From Wenzhouxiangella sediminis (GTDB lineage Bacteria; Pseudomonadota; Gammaproteobacteria; Xanthomonadales; Wenzhouxiangellaceae): a stretch of DNA of 64,000 bases. Below are positions 16,776 through 25,416 of this stretch, piece after piece (the first letter of the stretch is position 1; every line of letters starts with the position of its first letter). Made by a program: the position numbers and the translations under genes. Where the stretch lies: contig NZ_QUZK01000002.1 in assembly GCF_003410055.1 (NCBI RefSeq), forward strand, positions 1 through 64,000, read 5' to 3'. Below the pieces are notes generated by a model, which had not been told where the DNA came from, did not search any database, and saw only the letters and a program-made list of their open reading frames with translations.

Positions 16776-18533
16776 ATGCGCGCCCACATCGAGGAATTGA
16801 TCAGCCAGGCCCTGGGGTATCTCAAACGCGAGGGCCAGCTGCCCGCGGAGCTCGACCCACGAATCGAAATCGAACATACCCGCGACCGCAGTCACGGCGA
16901 CTACGCCTGCAACATCGCCATGGTACTGGCCAAGCGGGCCTCGATGCCACCGCGTGAACTGGCCGAGAAGCTAAAGGAGCGGTTGCCCGCCTCCAAGCGC
17001 GTGTCCCGCGTCGAGGTGGCCGGGCCCGGCTTTCTCAACTTCTTCGCCAGCAACCATTATCTGAAGGTCGTCCTGCGCGACATCCTGGCCGAGGGCGAGG
17101 GCTACGGCCGTGCGCCGGAGGGCAGCCGCGAGGACGTGCTGATCGAATTCGTCAGCGCCAACCCCACCGGCCCCCTGCACGTGGGCCACGGTCGCGGGGC
17201 GGCGTACGGAGCGAGCCTGGCGGCGATCCTCCAGGCCGCCGGCCACCGCGTTCACCGCGAGTACTACGTCAACGACCACGGCCGTCAGATGGACATCCTG
17301 GCCGTTTCGGTCTGGCTGCGCTACCTCGAGCTCAGCGGCGAGAAGGTCGGTTTCCCGGCCAACGGCTACCGCGGCGACTACATCTACGACATCGCGCGCG
17401 AGGTGCGCAAGCGCCACGGCGACGACCTGCGCCACGCCGGCATGAAGGTGTCCGAGGGCCTGCCCGCCGACGGGCCCGACGGCGACTCCGAAAAACACGT
17501 CGACGCACTCATCGCCCGCGCCCGCGAGCTGCTCGGCGAGAACGGCTATGAGGCCTGCTTCCAGGCTGCGCTGGAGACCATGGTCGAAGACATTCGCGAA
17601 GACCTCTCGGCCTTCGGTGTGGAATTCGAGCGCTGGTTCTCCGAACGCGAGCTCGAATCCAGCGGTGCGCTGGCGCGCGCGCTCGACAAGCTCGACGAGC
17701 AGGGCTGGCTCTACGAGAAGGACGGCGCCAAGTGGTTCAAGGCCACCGAGCTGGGTGACGACAAGGACCGAGTGGTCGTTCGCGAGAACGGCCGCACCAC
17801 CTACTTCGCCTCCGACGTCGCCTACCTGCTCGACAAGCTGGGCCGCTGCAGCGGCACCTCGCTTTATGTCTTCGGCGCCGATCACCATGGCTACGTGCCG
17901 CGCCTGAAAGCCGCCGCGGCCGGCCTGGGCGAGAATCCCGACCGGCTGGAATTCCAGCTCGTCCAGTTCGCGGTACTCTACCGCGGCGGCAAGAAGGTGC
18001 AGATGTCGACGCGTTCGGGCAGTTTCGTGACCCTGCGCGAGCTTCGCGACGAGGTCGGCAACGACGCCGCGCGCTACTTCTACGTGATGCGTTCGCACGA
18101 GCAGCATCTCGACTTCGACCTCGACCTGGCCAAGTCGCGCGCCAACGAGAACCCCGTCTACTACATCCAGTACGCGCACGCGCGCATCATGAGCGTGTTT
18201 CGCGAACTCGACAGCCGCGGCCTGCGCCACAACCAGGCCATCGGCGAGGCCGCCGTCGAACGCCTCGAGACCGATCATGAACAGGAGCTGCTGCGCATGG
18301 TCGGCCGCTTCCCCGAGCTGATCGAATCGGCGGCGCGCCAGCGCGCCGCGCACGTGCTCGCCCACTACCTGCACGACCTGGCGGCCGGTTTCCACTCCTG
18401 GTACAACGCCACGCCGTTCCTGGTCGACGACGAGGACCTGCGCAACGCCCGCCTTAACCTGGTCGCGGCGGTCGGGCAGGTCCTTCGCAACGGCCTGGGC
18501 CTGATCGGCGTGTCCGCGCCGAAGGAAATGTAG
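16776..18533 (+). CDS. argS: Arginyl-tRNA synthetase
   Basis: The 585-residue class I synthetase charges tRNA-Arg in the cytoplasm. It has the N-terminal additional domain (about 1-105), the HIGH motif as HVGH in ANPTGPLHVGHGR, the MSTRSG segment in the KMSK position and the C-terminal DALR anticodon-binding domain (about 465-585). The frame is open from 16665, but the earlier ATG lies within the DnaA-box region. The start at 16776 (MRAHIEELISQAL) gives the normal family N-terminus. The SPOR-domain gene follows 1 base after the stop. Confidence 0.97.
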   Translation: MRAHIEELISQALGYLKREGQLPAELDPRIEIEHTRDRSHGDYACNIAMVLAKRASMPPRELAEKLKERLPASKRVSRVEVAGPGFLNFFASNHYLKVVLRDILAEGEGYGRAPEGSREDVLIEFVSANPTGPLHVGHGRGAAYGASLAAILQAAGHRVHREYYVNDHGRQMDILAVSVWLRYLELSGEKVGFPANGYRGDYIYDIAREVRKRHGDDLRHAGMKVSEGLPADGPDGDSEKHVDALIARARELLGENGYEACFQAALETMVEDIREDLSAFGVEFERWFSERELESSGALARALDKLDEQGWLYEKDGAKWFKATELGDDKDRVVVRENGRTTYFASDVAYLLDKLGRCSGTSLYVFGADHHGYVPRLKAAAAGLGENPDRLEFQLVQFAVLYRGGKKVQMSTRSGSFVTLRELRDEVGNDAARYFYVMRSHEQHLDFDLDLAKSRANENPVYYIQYAHARIMSVFRELDSRGLRHNQAIGEAAVERLETDHEQELLRMVGRFPELIESAARQRAAHVLAHYLHDLAAGFHSWYNATPFLVDDEDLRNARLNLVAAVGQVLRNGLGLIGVSAPKEM

Positions 18534-18534
18534 G

Positions 18535-19077
18535 GTGGCGAGACGACAGGCAAAACGCGGCGGCTCGACGGCCGGCGGCGGCCTGCTGACTTTCGGTGCG
18601 GGTGTGGTCTGCGGCCTGGTGCTGGCGACGCTGGCCTGGCTGGCCGGCTACCTGCCCGGGCGCGACGATCCGGACGGACCGCAGCAGCCGTCCGGACGAG
18701 ACGAGCCGCCCATCGCCGAGGAAGTCGCCGGCGAGCGCAGTCGCCAGTACGACTTCTTTACCGTGCTGCCCGAGCGCGAGGTGGTCGTGCCGGAAGAGGA
18801 AATCGCCGAGCGCGCCCGCGAACGCAGCAGCGAGACGGCCAGCCAGGGCCCCTACGTCCTGCAGGTGGGTTCGTTCCGGTCCGGCGAGGACGCCGAGGGC
18901 CTGCGCGCACAGGTCACGCTGCTGGGCCTCGACGCCCGCGTGCAGTCGGTGACCGTCGACGACGTCACCTGGCATCGCGTGCGGGTCGGTCCCTTCGAAA
19001 GCGCCCGCGAAGCCGACGGGGCGCGTCGTCGCCTGCTCGACAACGGCTTCGAGGCGATGGTGCTCAGCGGCGGATGA
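18535..19077 (+). CDS. SPOR-domain membrane protein
   Basis: This 180-residue protein has a short basic cytoplasmic N-terminus, one membrane helix (about residues 17-38), a charged linker, and a C-terminal SPOR domain (about 102-180, beginning GPYVLQVGSF) of the kind that binds denuded peptidoglycan at the septum. It looks FtsN-like in layout. The GTG start lies one base after the argS stop, with an AAGGAAA-type ribosome site inside the end of argS. argS followed by a SPOR gene is a common arrangement in gammaproteobacteria. The stop overlaps the patatin ATG. Confidence 0.9.
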   Translation: MARRQAKRGGSTAGGGLLTFGAGVVCGLVLATLAWLAGYLPGRDDPDGPQQPSGRDEPPIAEEVAGERSRQYDFFTVLPEREVVVPEEEIAERARERSSETASQGPYVLQVGSFRSGEDAEGLRAQVTLLGLDARVQSVTVDDVTWHRVRVGPFESAREADGARRRLLDNGFEAMVLSGG

Positions 19078-20195
19078 GCCGGGAGTCGCACGCCGCACTG
19101 GTCCTGCCCGGCGGCGGCGCGCGCGGCGCCTACCAGGTCGGCGTGCTGAAAGCCGTCGCCGAACTGCTCGGCGAGCACAAGACGCCGTTTCCGATCATCA
19201 CCGGCACCTCGGCCGGCGCCATCAATGCCGCGGTGATGGCCTCCCACGCCGGAGACTTCGCCTACGGCGCGGCCCGCCTCGAGCATTTCTGGGGCAATTT
19301 CCGTTGTCACCAAATCTACCGCACCGGCTGGCTGCACAACCTCGGTCGCGGCCTGCACTGGCTGGCCTCGATGACGCTGGGCGGCCTGGGGGTGGCCAAC
19401 CCGAAGTCCCTGCTCGACAACCGGCCGCTCGGGGACCTGCTCGAACGCGAACTCGACACCGAGGGCATCGAGCGCTCGGTCGAGTCCGGCCTGCTCAAGG
19501 CCCTGCTGGTGACCGCTTCGGGATACACATCGGGGCGGGCCGTGACCTTCTTCCAGGCCGACGATCGCATCGAGGGCTGGCAGAAGGGAAAACGCATCGG
19601 CCGGCGCGCCCGGATCCGCCCGGCCCACCTGCTGGCCAGTGCCGCGCTGCCGCTGCTGTTTCCCGCCGCCCGCATCGGCCACGAGTACTTCGGCGACGGC
19701 GGGATGCGCCACACCACGCCGCTGAGCCCGCCGATTCGCATGGGCGCCGATCGCATGCTCATCATCGGCACGCGCGACGTCCGGCCCGATCCGGAGCCCG
19801 CCGAGGATGTCGCCTATCCATCGCTCGGCGAGGTGGGCGGCTACCTGCTGGACGTGATCTTCATGGACTACCTGACCAACGACCTGGCCCGGCTCGAGCG
19901 CATCAACCGCACGCTCGAGCAGGTCCCCGAAGATCGAATGGAGAAGACCGGACTGCGCCCGGTCGACACCCTGCTGATCCAGCCCTCGACCGACGTGCGG
20001 GAAATCGCGATGCGCCACCGCCACCGCGTGCCCGCCAGTGTCCGGACCCTGCTCAAGGGCGTCGGCGCCTGGGGCGAGGGGCGGCTGCCCAGCTACCTGC
20101 TGTTCGAGGCGGAGTTCTGCCGCGAGCTGATCGAGCTGGGCTACCGCGACGGCCTGGCGGAGAAGGAAAGGATTCGCGAACTTTTCGCGCAGTGA
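19074..20195 (+). CDS. Patatin-like phospholipase
   Basis: The 373-residue serine acyl hydrolase has the glycine-rich oxyanion loop PGGGARGAYQ (about 11-20), nucleophile S46 in GTSAG and the dyad aspartate D208 in GDGG. No signal peptide is present, so it is probably a cytoplasmic or inner-membrane-associated phospholipase or lysophospholipase. It overlaps the SPOR gene (ATGA) as the third member of the argS transcript. Its C-terminal 150 residues, with a patatin-associated helical region, are less conserved. Confidence 0.92.
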   Translation: MSRESHAALVLPGGGARGAYQVGVLKAVAELLGEHKTPFPIITGTSAGAINAAVMASHAGDFAYGAARLEHFWGNFRCHQIYRTGWLHNLGRGLHWLASMTLGGLGVANPKSLLDNRPLGDLLERELDTEGIERSVESGLLKALLVTASGYTSGRAVTFFQADDRIEGWQKGKRIGRRARIRPAHLLASAALPLLFPAARIGHEYFGDGGMRHTTPLSPPIRMGADRMLIIGTRDVRPDPEPAEDVAYPSLGEVGGYLLDVIFMDYLTNDLARLERINRTLEQVPEDRMEKTGLRPVDTLLIQPSTDVREIAMRHRHRVPASVRTLLKGVGAWGEGRLPSYLLFEAEFCRELIELGYRDGLAEKERIRELFAQ

Positions 20196-20199
20196 CGAG

Positions 20200-20221
20200 C
20201 GGCCGGACGCAACCGGCCGCC
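20200..20221. terminator. Perfect 8-bp hairpin between convergent genes
   Basis: GCGGCCGG (20200-20207) and CCGGCCGC (20214-20221) flank a 6-base loop, just past the patatin stop and before the minus-strand sugar dehydrogenase stop. No T-run follows on either strand, so it may stall polymerase or protect 3' ends rather than act as a classical terminator. Confidence 0.45.
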
Positions 20222-20238
20222 GCCTGGAGTCCTTCCGC

Positions 20239-21525
20239 CTACTGTTCGAAGCGATCCTGGAATATCAGCCCGACCGGGCTGGTGTCGCCTTCGAAGCGGA
20301 AGATGCCGCCGGAGCGCACGACGTAAAGATTACCGGCCTCGTCTTCGCCGAAGCTTCTCAGGTCGGGTGCGCTCACCGGGAATTCGCTCTCGGTCCAGCC
20401 GCCGTTGTCGGGATTGGCGAACCAGATCTGACCGGAGCAGTAATCGCCGTAGATGTAGGTTCCAGTAAGGCTGTCGACCGGCCCGCGGTAGCGATAGCCG
20501 CCGGTGACCGAACACTCGCTGCCGCTGCGCGAGTAGCTCAGCACCGGCAGGGTCGAGCCGGCGAGCGGGCAGGGGTTGCTGGTGCCGCTGGCGAATTCGG
20601 CTTCGCAGACGTCCCATCCGTAGTTCCGACCGCCGGCATCCTCGGCGGGCTCGAAATCGATCTCCTCCCAGTCCCACTGGCCGACGTCGCCGATCCACAG
20701 GTCCCCGGTGTCGCGGTCGAAGCTCCAGCGCCAGGGATTGCGCAGGCCGTAGGCCCAGACCTCACCGCAGGCGTTCGGATCACTGGCGAAGGGGTTGTCC
20801 GCGGGCACGGCGTACTCGGCCGAGCCGTCCAGGTTGGCGGCGCAGAGATTGTTGCTGCCGGCCGGGGTGGTGCTGTCGACGTCGATGCGCAGCATCTTGC
20901 CGAGCAAGGCGGTCGTGACATTGTCCTTGCAGCTGCCGCCGGTCTGGCTGTTGTCGGGATCGAGGGTCTGCGCGCGGTTGCAGGGGTCGTTGCTGCTGCC
21001 GCCGTCGCCCATGCCGATGTAGAGATAGCCGTCCGGGCCGAAAACCAGGTTGCCGCCGTTGTGATTGGAGAAGTCCTGCGTGACGGTCAGCAGGATGCGC
21101 CGGCTGTTGGGGTCGACCTGGTCCGGGTCGCCGGCGCTGACCTGGTATTCGGCGATCACCGTGTCGCCGTTGGGCACGCCGGCAAGTCCGTCGGCGGTGA
21201 AGTTGACGTAGAGCAGGCCGTTGGAATTGAAATTCGGGTGAAAGGCGAGGCCGAGCAGGCCGCGCTCGCCGGAGGCCGAGGTCAGGCCGGTGATGTCGAG
21301 GAAGTTGCCCGACTGGACCTGATCGTTCTCGACGATCTTGACGATGCCGCCCTGCCGGACGACGAACAGCCGGCCGCTGCCGTCGCCGGCATGGACCAGC
21401 CCGAGCGCGCCGCTGAAGGTGCCGGTGGGGAGTACCTCCTCGAGCGTGACGTCGCCCGGAATCTGCGCAAACAATGAGGTGGCGGAAAAGAGGAAGCTCA
21501 GGAGAAGAATGCGAAGCGCTGGCAT
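20239..21525 (-). CDS. Secreted PQQ-dependent aldose sugar dehydrogenase with C-terminal DRFE motif
   Basis: The 428-residue exported protein has a signal peptide (about 1-20, SLFA-Q) and a six-bladed beta-propeller of the soluble glucose/sorbosone dehydrogenase family. Recognisable landmarks are GERGLLGLAFHPNF, DGYLYIGMGDGG, GKMLRID and YGLRNPWRWSFD. Family members oxidise aldoses with PQQ in the periplasm or outside the cell. After the propeller the chain ends IFQDRFEQ, the last eight residues, matching the tails of three other secreted proteins here. Its promoter region lies at 21526-21630, after the terminator of the upstream protease gene. Confidence 0.93.
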   Translation of the reverse strand: MPALRILLLSFLFSATSLFAQIPGDVTLEEVLPTGTFSGALGLVHAGDGSGRLFVVRQGGIVKIVENDQVQSGNFLDITGLTSASGERGLLGLAFHPNFNSNGLLYVNFTADGLAGVPNGDTVIAEYQVSAGDPDQVDPNSRRILLTVTQDFSNHNGGNLVFGPDGYLYIGMGDGGSSNDPCNRAQTLDPDNSQTGGSCKDNVTTALLGKMLRIDVDSTTPAGSNNLCAANLDGSAEYAVPADNPFASDPNACGEVWAYGLRNPWRWSFDRDTGDLWIGDVGQWDWEEIDFEPAEDAGGRNYGWDVCEAEFASGTSNPCPLAGSTLPVLSYSRSGSECSVTGGYRYRGPVDSLTGTYIYGDYCSGQIWFANPDNGGWTESEFPVSAPDLRSFGEDEAGNLYVVRSGGIFRFEGDTSPVGLIFQDRFEQ

Positions 21526-21632
21526 GGGTCCTTCCTTCGTGTCGATGAGTGAGGCACCCCCTATCGCATCAACGAGTATAGGCCAAACACGAAGCTTCGA
21601 TCTCGTCTCGTCGGCTGTCGGCGGATAAAGAA

Positions 21633-21660
21633 AAAGGCCGGGATGTCCCCGGCCTTTCTT
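21633..21660 (-). terminator. Rho-independent terminator of the lysyl endopeptidase-like gene
   Basis: AAAGGCCGGG (21633-21642) and CCCGGCCTTT (21648-21657) form a perfect 10-bp stem with a 5-base loop. On the minus strand a run of T residues follows (complement of 21628-21635). It closes the protease gene before the separately promoted sugar dehydrogenase gene. Confidence 0.85.
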
Positions 21661-21680
21661 GCCAGTCCTTCGGCGTTTCC

Positions 21681-24242
21681 TCAGGGCGCCGGCGGCGCCT
21701 CGAAACGGTCGAGGAAAATCTGGGGCGGCTGGCTGCAGGCGTCGACCTGCAGGTCGTCGACGTGCCAGCCGATCTGCCGGATGATGGCGTTGCTGCCGAA
21801 GCGGAATCTCAGTCGCACGCTTTCACCGGCCTGGTCGGAGAGATCGACCGAATAGCGCTCCCAGGTGTCGCGCGGGTCGCCGCACCAGGCCGACGCGCCT
21901 TCGAGCGGATTGCTCGAGCCGGACTCGATCACCCCGTCGTAGGCCCGGACCTGGATATCCGAGTCCGGAACCTGCGCCCAGCTGTTGCCGTCGTCGGTGG
22001 AGATCTCGAGGATGCCGCCGTCGAAGCAGCCGCCGGAGGAAGACTCGATGTCCTGCCAGGTGCGGAAGTTCAGGTAGACGCCGACCGCCGAGGCGGGCAG
22101 GGCGATCTGCGGCGAAACCAGGCGCTGGTCGGACGTGCCGGATACGCTCTCGGCGAAAGCCGAGCGCGACCCTTCCCAGGCACGAGCGTCAGACGCGATC
22201 CAGGTGACGCTGCCGCTCGAGCCCGCCGTGCTCCAGCCGGCGGGAATGCCGGCGTCCTCGAAGCCCTCGGACAGGAGATTCTGGGTCTCGGTGCCGAGCG
22301 GGCAATCGCCCGGGCCGGCCTGGGTGGTGAAGCTCGTCGCATCCGACCAGGCCGCGTCTCCGCACTGGTTGCCGGCGCGAACGCGCACGTAGTGGGTGGT
22401 GTTGGTGTCGAGCGCGGCACTCACCGTGTGCTGGGTCGCGGCTTCGACCGCCGAATAGACGACATCGTTGAAGGCGGCGTCAGTGGCGATTTCGAGCTGG
22501 TACTCCGCGGCCTGCGCCACCGAAGTCCAGCTGATCGTCGGCGTGGCCGGCACGTTGATGGCGCCGTCGGCCGGGCCGGTGATGGTGGCGGCCGCAGGCG
22601 CCGCATCGGTCAAGGTCACCGAGAGGTTGCGCGAGACGTCGATGCCGCCGCCGCTGCCGGCCAGCTCGAACTGGAAGGTGCCGGTGCCGGCGCTGGAGAG
22701 GTTATCCAGCGTCAGGGTGGTGCTTCCCGGCGGGGTTACGGGGTTGACCGAGAAGGACGCGGTTGTGCCGGCCGGCGTTCCGGAGGTGGACAGATTGACC
22801 GGGTCCGAGAAGCCGCCCGAGACGCTGAGACTCACGGGAATATCGAGCGGGTCGAAGCCGCACTGGGCCAGGCTGTCGGAGGCGAGATCGAAATCCCAGG
22901 AGGCGGGGTCGGTACCGTCGATGCCGTCCGGATTGGTTCCACCGGGATCGAGCCAGTCGCGCAGGCGGCTGGCCGCGGCGCTGCCGTCCCAGGCGATCGC
23001 GAACTTGCCGTAGCAGTCGTATTCCTGGTTGCCGCAGGCGGCCAGGCCGCCTGAGAGAAAGCCGACCAGGCGCTTGTTCTGGGGATGCCAGATGCCGGAG
23101 CCGGAAGAGCCCGGCTCGGTCGTGCCGTCGTCCCAGAAGGGGATTTCCCAGTGGGTGTTCGGCGTGCCCGGGCCGCCGATGCAGCTGGCCGTGGTGTCGA
23201 GATTGGATTCGGCGAAGCTGATCGCCTTCTCGTCGGTGCTCGGATGGTGAATGGCGACCGCGCCGCCGGGTTGGGTGTTGGTGCGATCCCAGCCGGCGTA
23301 GTGCACGTTATAGGCCTCGGGCGGCTCCTCCTCCAGTTCCACGAGCGCCATGTCGACGTCCGAACGGGATGCGCGGTAGATGGCGCCTGACTGGCTGTCG
23401 GCCAGCGAACCGCCGCTGAGCGCGCCGCAAGTGGGCGATTCGAAATTCCAGTAGACGACCATCGACTGGTCGTTGCCGGTGCTGATGCCGCAGTGGTTGG
23501 CGGTCAGGAACCAGGGCGTGAGCGAGGTCGGCACGTCGTTGATCAGCGTGCCGGTGCAGGTCCAGATGCCGTTGAGCGTGTAGACGCCGACGCTTCGGAT
23601 CTCGTCGCGCCAGGGATCGCCCTCCGGACAGACGACGTCGTTGTTGCAGCTGCCCTGCCGAACCATGTAGGGGCCGCCCTGGCGACCGAAGAAATCACGG
23701 TAGCCGCCAGAGACCTGGGCCAGGGTGAGCTCGGGTGTGGCGACGCCGGCCGGCACGAAGACTTCGATGACGGCAGAATCGCCCGGAATCACGGGAGTCC
23801 AGAATTCGCCGTGGTCGGCGTTCCGGTCGCTGTCCCAACCGCCCTGGAAGAACGTCCGTGCGGCGTCGTAGATGTGGAGGCGCGCGCCTTCGCTCAGGTG
23901 TAAGTCCGTAAACCCGAAGCTGAGGTCGGTTGCACCCGGCACCTCGATGGCCAGGCGCCAGATCCGGTCGCCGTTCGGCAGCGTGGCCCAGCGGCCGCTG
24001 TCGGCTAGCGTCGCGCGGCTGGAGAAGGGCTCGGCGTACTGGAGCGGCTCGCCCAGCTTGGCCGGGTCGGCGTCCCGCTCGCGCAGCTGGACCGGATCGA
24101 TGGAAGGAAAGACTTCGGCCGGAAGGTCGCCCGACAGGCTGTCGGCATCGGTCTGCCAGCTCATGGGAGGCTGGCGATCGCCGGCCGCGAAGGCGGTGGC
24201 CGAGATAACGCCCAGAATGAGCGCGATGAAGATTCTTTGCAT
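21681..24242 (-). CDS. Secreted lysyl endopeptidase-like serine protease with C-terminal DRFE motif
   Basis: The 853-residue exported protease has a signal peptide (1-19), a propeptide (about 20-200) and a chymotrypsin-fold domain closely resembling Achromobacter protease I: QGSCNNDVVCPEGDPWRDE, catalytic H250 (TANHCG), D297 (DVDMALVEL) and S380 (PGSSGSG). The YDCYGKF segment keeps the Asp thought to select Lys. Downstream lie Ig-like and fibronectin-III-like modules (about 480-640) and a MAM-like domain (about 670-835). It ends IFLDRFEAPPAP. The frame is open 46 codons further upstream, but the ATG at 24242 has a GAGGAG ribosome site and starts the signal peptide. Confidence 0.93.
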   Translation of the reverse strand: MQRIFIALILGVISATAFAAGDRQPPMSWQTDADSLSGDLPAEVFPSIDPVQLRERDADPAKLGEPLQYAEPFSSRATLADSGRWATLPNGDRIWRLAIEVPGATDLSFGFTDLHLSEGARLHIYDAARTFFQGGWDSDRNADHGEFWTPVIPGDSAVIEVFVPAGVATPELTLAQVSGGYRDFFGRQGGPYMVRQGSCNNDVVCPEGDPWRDEIRSVGVYTLNGIWTCTGTLINDVPTSLTPWFLTANHCGISTGNDQSMVVYWNFESPTCGALSGGSLADSQSGAIYRASRSDVDMALVELEEEPPEAYNVHYAGWDRTNTQPGGAVAIHHPSTDEKAISFAESNLDTTASCIGGPGTPNTHWEIPFWDDGTTEPGSSGSGIWHPQNKRLVGFLSGGLAACGNQEYDCYGKFAIAWDGSAAASRLRDWLDPGGTNPDGIDGTDPASWDFDLASDSLAQCGFDPLDIPVSLSVSGGFSDPVNLSTSGTPAGTTASFSVNPVTPPGSTTLTLDNLSSAGTGTFQFELAGSGGGIDVSRNLSVTLTDAAPAAATITGPADGAINVPATPTISWTSVAQAAEYQLEIATDAAFNDVVYSAVEAATQHTVSAALDTNTTHYVRVRAGNQCGDAAWSDATSFTTQAGPGDCPLGTETQNLLSEGFEDAGIPAGWSTAGSSGSVTWIASDARAWEGSRSAFAESVSGTSDQRLVSPQIALPASAVGVYLNFRTWQDIESSSGGCFDGGILEISTDDGNSWAQVPDSDIQVRAYDGVIESGSSNPLEGASAWCGDPRDTWERYSVDLSDQAGESVRLRFRFGSNAIIRQIGWHVDDLQVDACSQPPQIFLDRFEAPPAP

Positions 24243-24413
24243 TTGGGTGGAGCTCCTCGTGTTTCGCCCGGTGGGACGCCCCCAAGGGTGATATCGGATT
24301 GACGAAACGCCAGAGGATATCGGATGCCGGGCGCGGATGCATCCCGCCCTCGGTGCCCGGTGTCGTGTTTTCGCTCGCAAAGCCGCAGCGCGGACGGTCC
24401 GCGGCCCGGCCGT

Positions 24414-25268
24414 TCAGTGTTTGTGGCGGAACAGCGCCGAGATGTCCCGGCCCGTCTCGCCGGCATTTACCAGCGCTTGGTAATCGCCCAGGGCCTGCCG
24501 GAGCACGGCGGAGTCGAAGCCGGCTTCGCGGCAGAGGTGGTCGCAGATTTTCAGGTCCTTGAGCAGCAGTTTCGGGTCGAATCCCGTTTCGAAGGAATCG
24601 GCCAGCATGGTGCGGCCGCGCTTGTCGAGGAACCAGTTGCCGGCCGCGCCGCCGCCGAGCAATTCCAGCATGGGTTCGCTGGGCAGGTCGAGGCGTTGCA
24701 TCAGGGCCAGCGATTCGCAGACCGCTTCGGCGATGCCGGCGACCATCAGCTGGTTGACCGCCTTGGCCGACTGGCCGGCGCCGGAGGGGCCCAGGTGACG
24801 CATGACGCGCGCGTAGCTGTCGATGACGGGGCGGATCTTTTCGATCGCGTTCTCGTCGCCCCCGGCCATCACGGCCAGCTGGCCGTTCTTCGCGCCTTCC
24901 ACGCCGCCGGTCACCGGCGCGTCGACAAAGGCCACGTCCAGCCCGGCCAGGTCTTCGGCGAGTTCGCGAGCGGTGATCGGCGCGACCGTGGAGTGGTCGA
25001 TCACGACCTGGCCGGCACGCAGTGCCTCGCGCATCGCCGCGACGACTTCGCGCAGGTCGTCGTCGGCGGACACGCACAGGCAGATCACGTCGACCGATGC
25101 CGCCAGCGCGGCCGGCGAGTCCGCGGCCGTGATGCCGTCATGTTCGGCGGCGAAGTCCCGGGCTTTCTGGCCCGAGCGGTTCCAAACGGCCGCCAGGTGC
25201 CCGTCGCGGTGAAGATGCCCGGCCATGGGCAGGCCCATGGCACCCAGTCCGATCCAGCCCGTTTTCAT
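24414..25268 (-). CDS. NAD(P)-dependent beta-hydroxyacid dehydrogenase
   Basis: The 284-residue cytoplasmic enzyme belongs to the 3-hydroxyisobutyrate / tartronate semialdehyde reductase family. It has an N-terminal Rossmann motif GLGAMG (residues 7-12), the substrate-binding segment DAPVTGGVEGAKNGQLAVMAGG (about 118-140) and the catalytic lysine in GAGQSAKAVNQLM (near 168). The precise substrate cannot be read from sequence. It is monocistronic; a GC-rich palindrome at 24389-24403 beyond the stop may end transcription. Confidence 0.92.
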   Translation of the reverse strand: MKTGWIGLGAMGLPMAGHLHRDGHLAAVWNRSGQKARDFAAEHDGITAADSPAALAASVDVICLCVSADDDLREVVAAMREALRAGQVVIDHSTVAPITARELAEDLAGLDVAFVDAPVTGGVEGAKNGQLAVMAGGDENAIEKIRPVIDSYARVMRHLGPSGAGQSAKAVNQLMVAGIAEAVCESLALMQRLDLPSEPMLELLGGGAAGNWFLDKRGRTMLADSFETGFDPKLLLKDLKICDHLCREAGFDSAVLRQALGDYQALVNAGETGRDISALFRHKH

Positions 25269-25317
25269 ACTCGCCTACTCCAATGTTGTCGTGCCGCCCC
25301 TGCCCCAGGATTCTTCA

Positions 25318-25409
25318 CCTGAAACCTGAAACCTGAAACCTGAAACCTAACCTCCACCTTCAGCCCCCACACCCTGACGCCCCACCCAACCCCCGGAACC
25401 CCGAACCCC
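25318..25409. repeat. CCTGAAA heptamer array plus shared 18-mer (intergenic element, half copy)
   Basis: Four exact tandem copies of CCTGAAA span 25318-25345. At 25392-25409 lies CCCGGAACCCCGAACCCC, the exact reverse complement of 42625-42642 in the intergenic element beside hrpB. The two non-coding loci therefore share both components. Nothing in 25269-25416 looks coding. Confidence 0.8.
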
Positions 25410-25416
25410 AAGAAAC

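Noticed and set aside
21762-23054. A 430-residue plus-strand open frame inside the lysyl endopeptidase-like gene
   Set aside because: It is an antisense shadow without domain or ribosome site.
25318-25348. CRISPR-like array of CCTGAAA
   Set aside because: The units are 7 bases, directly adjacent and without spacers; no cas genes are present.
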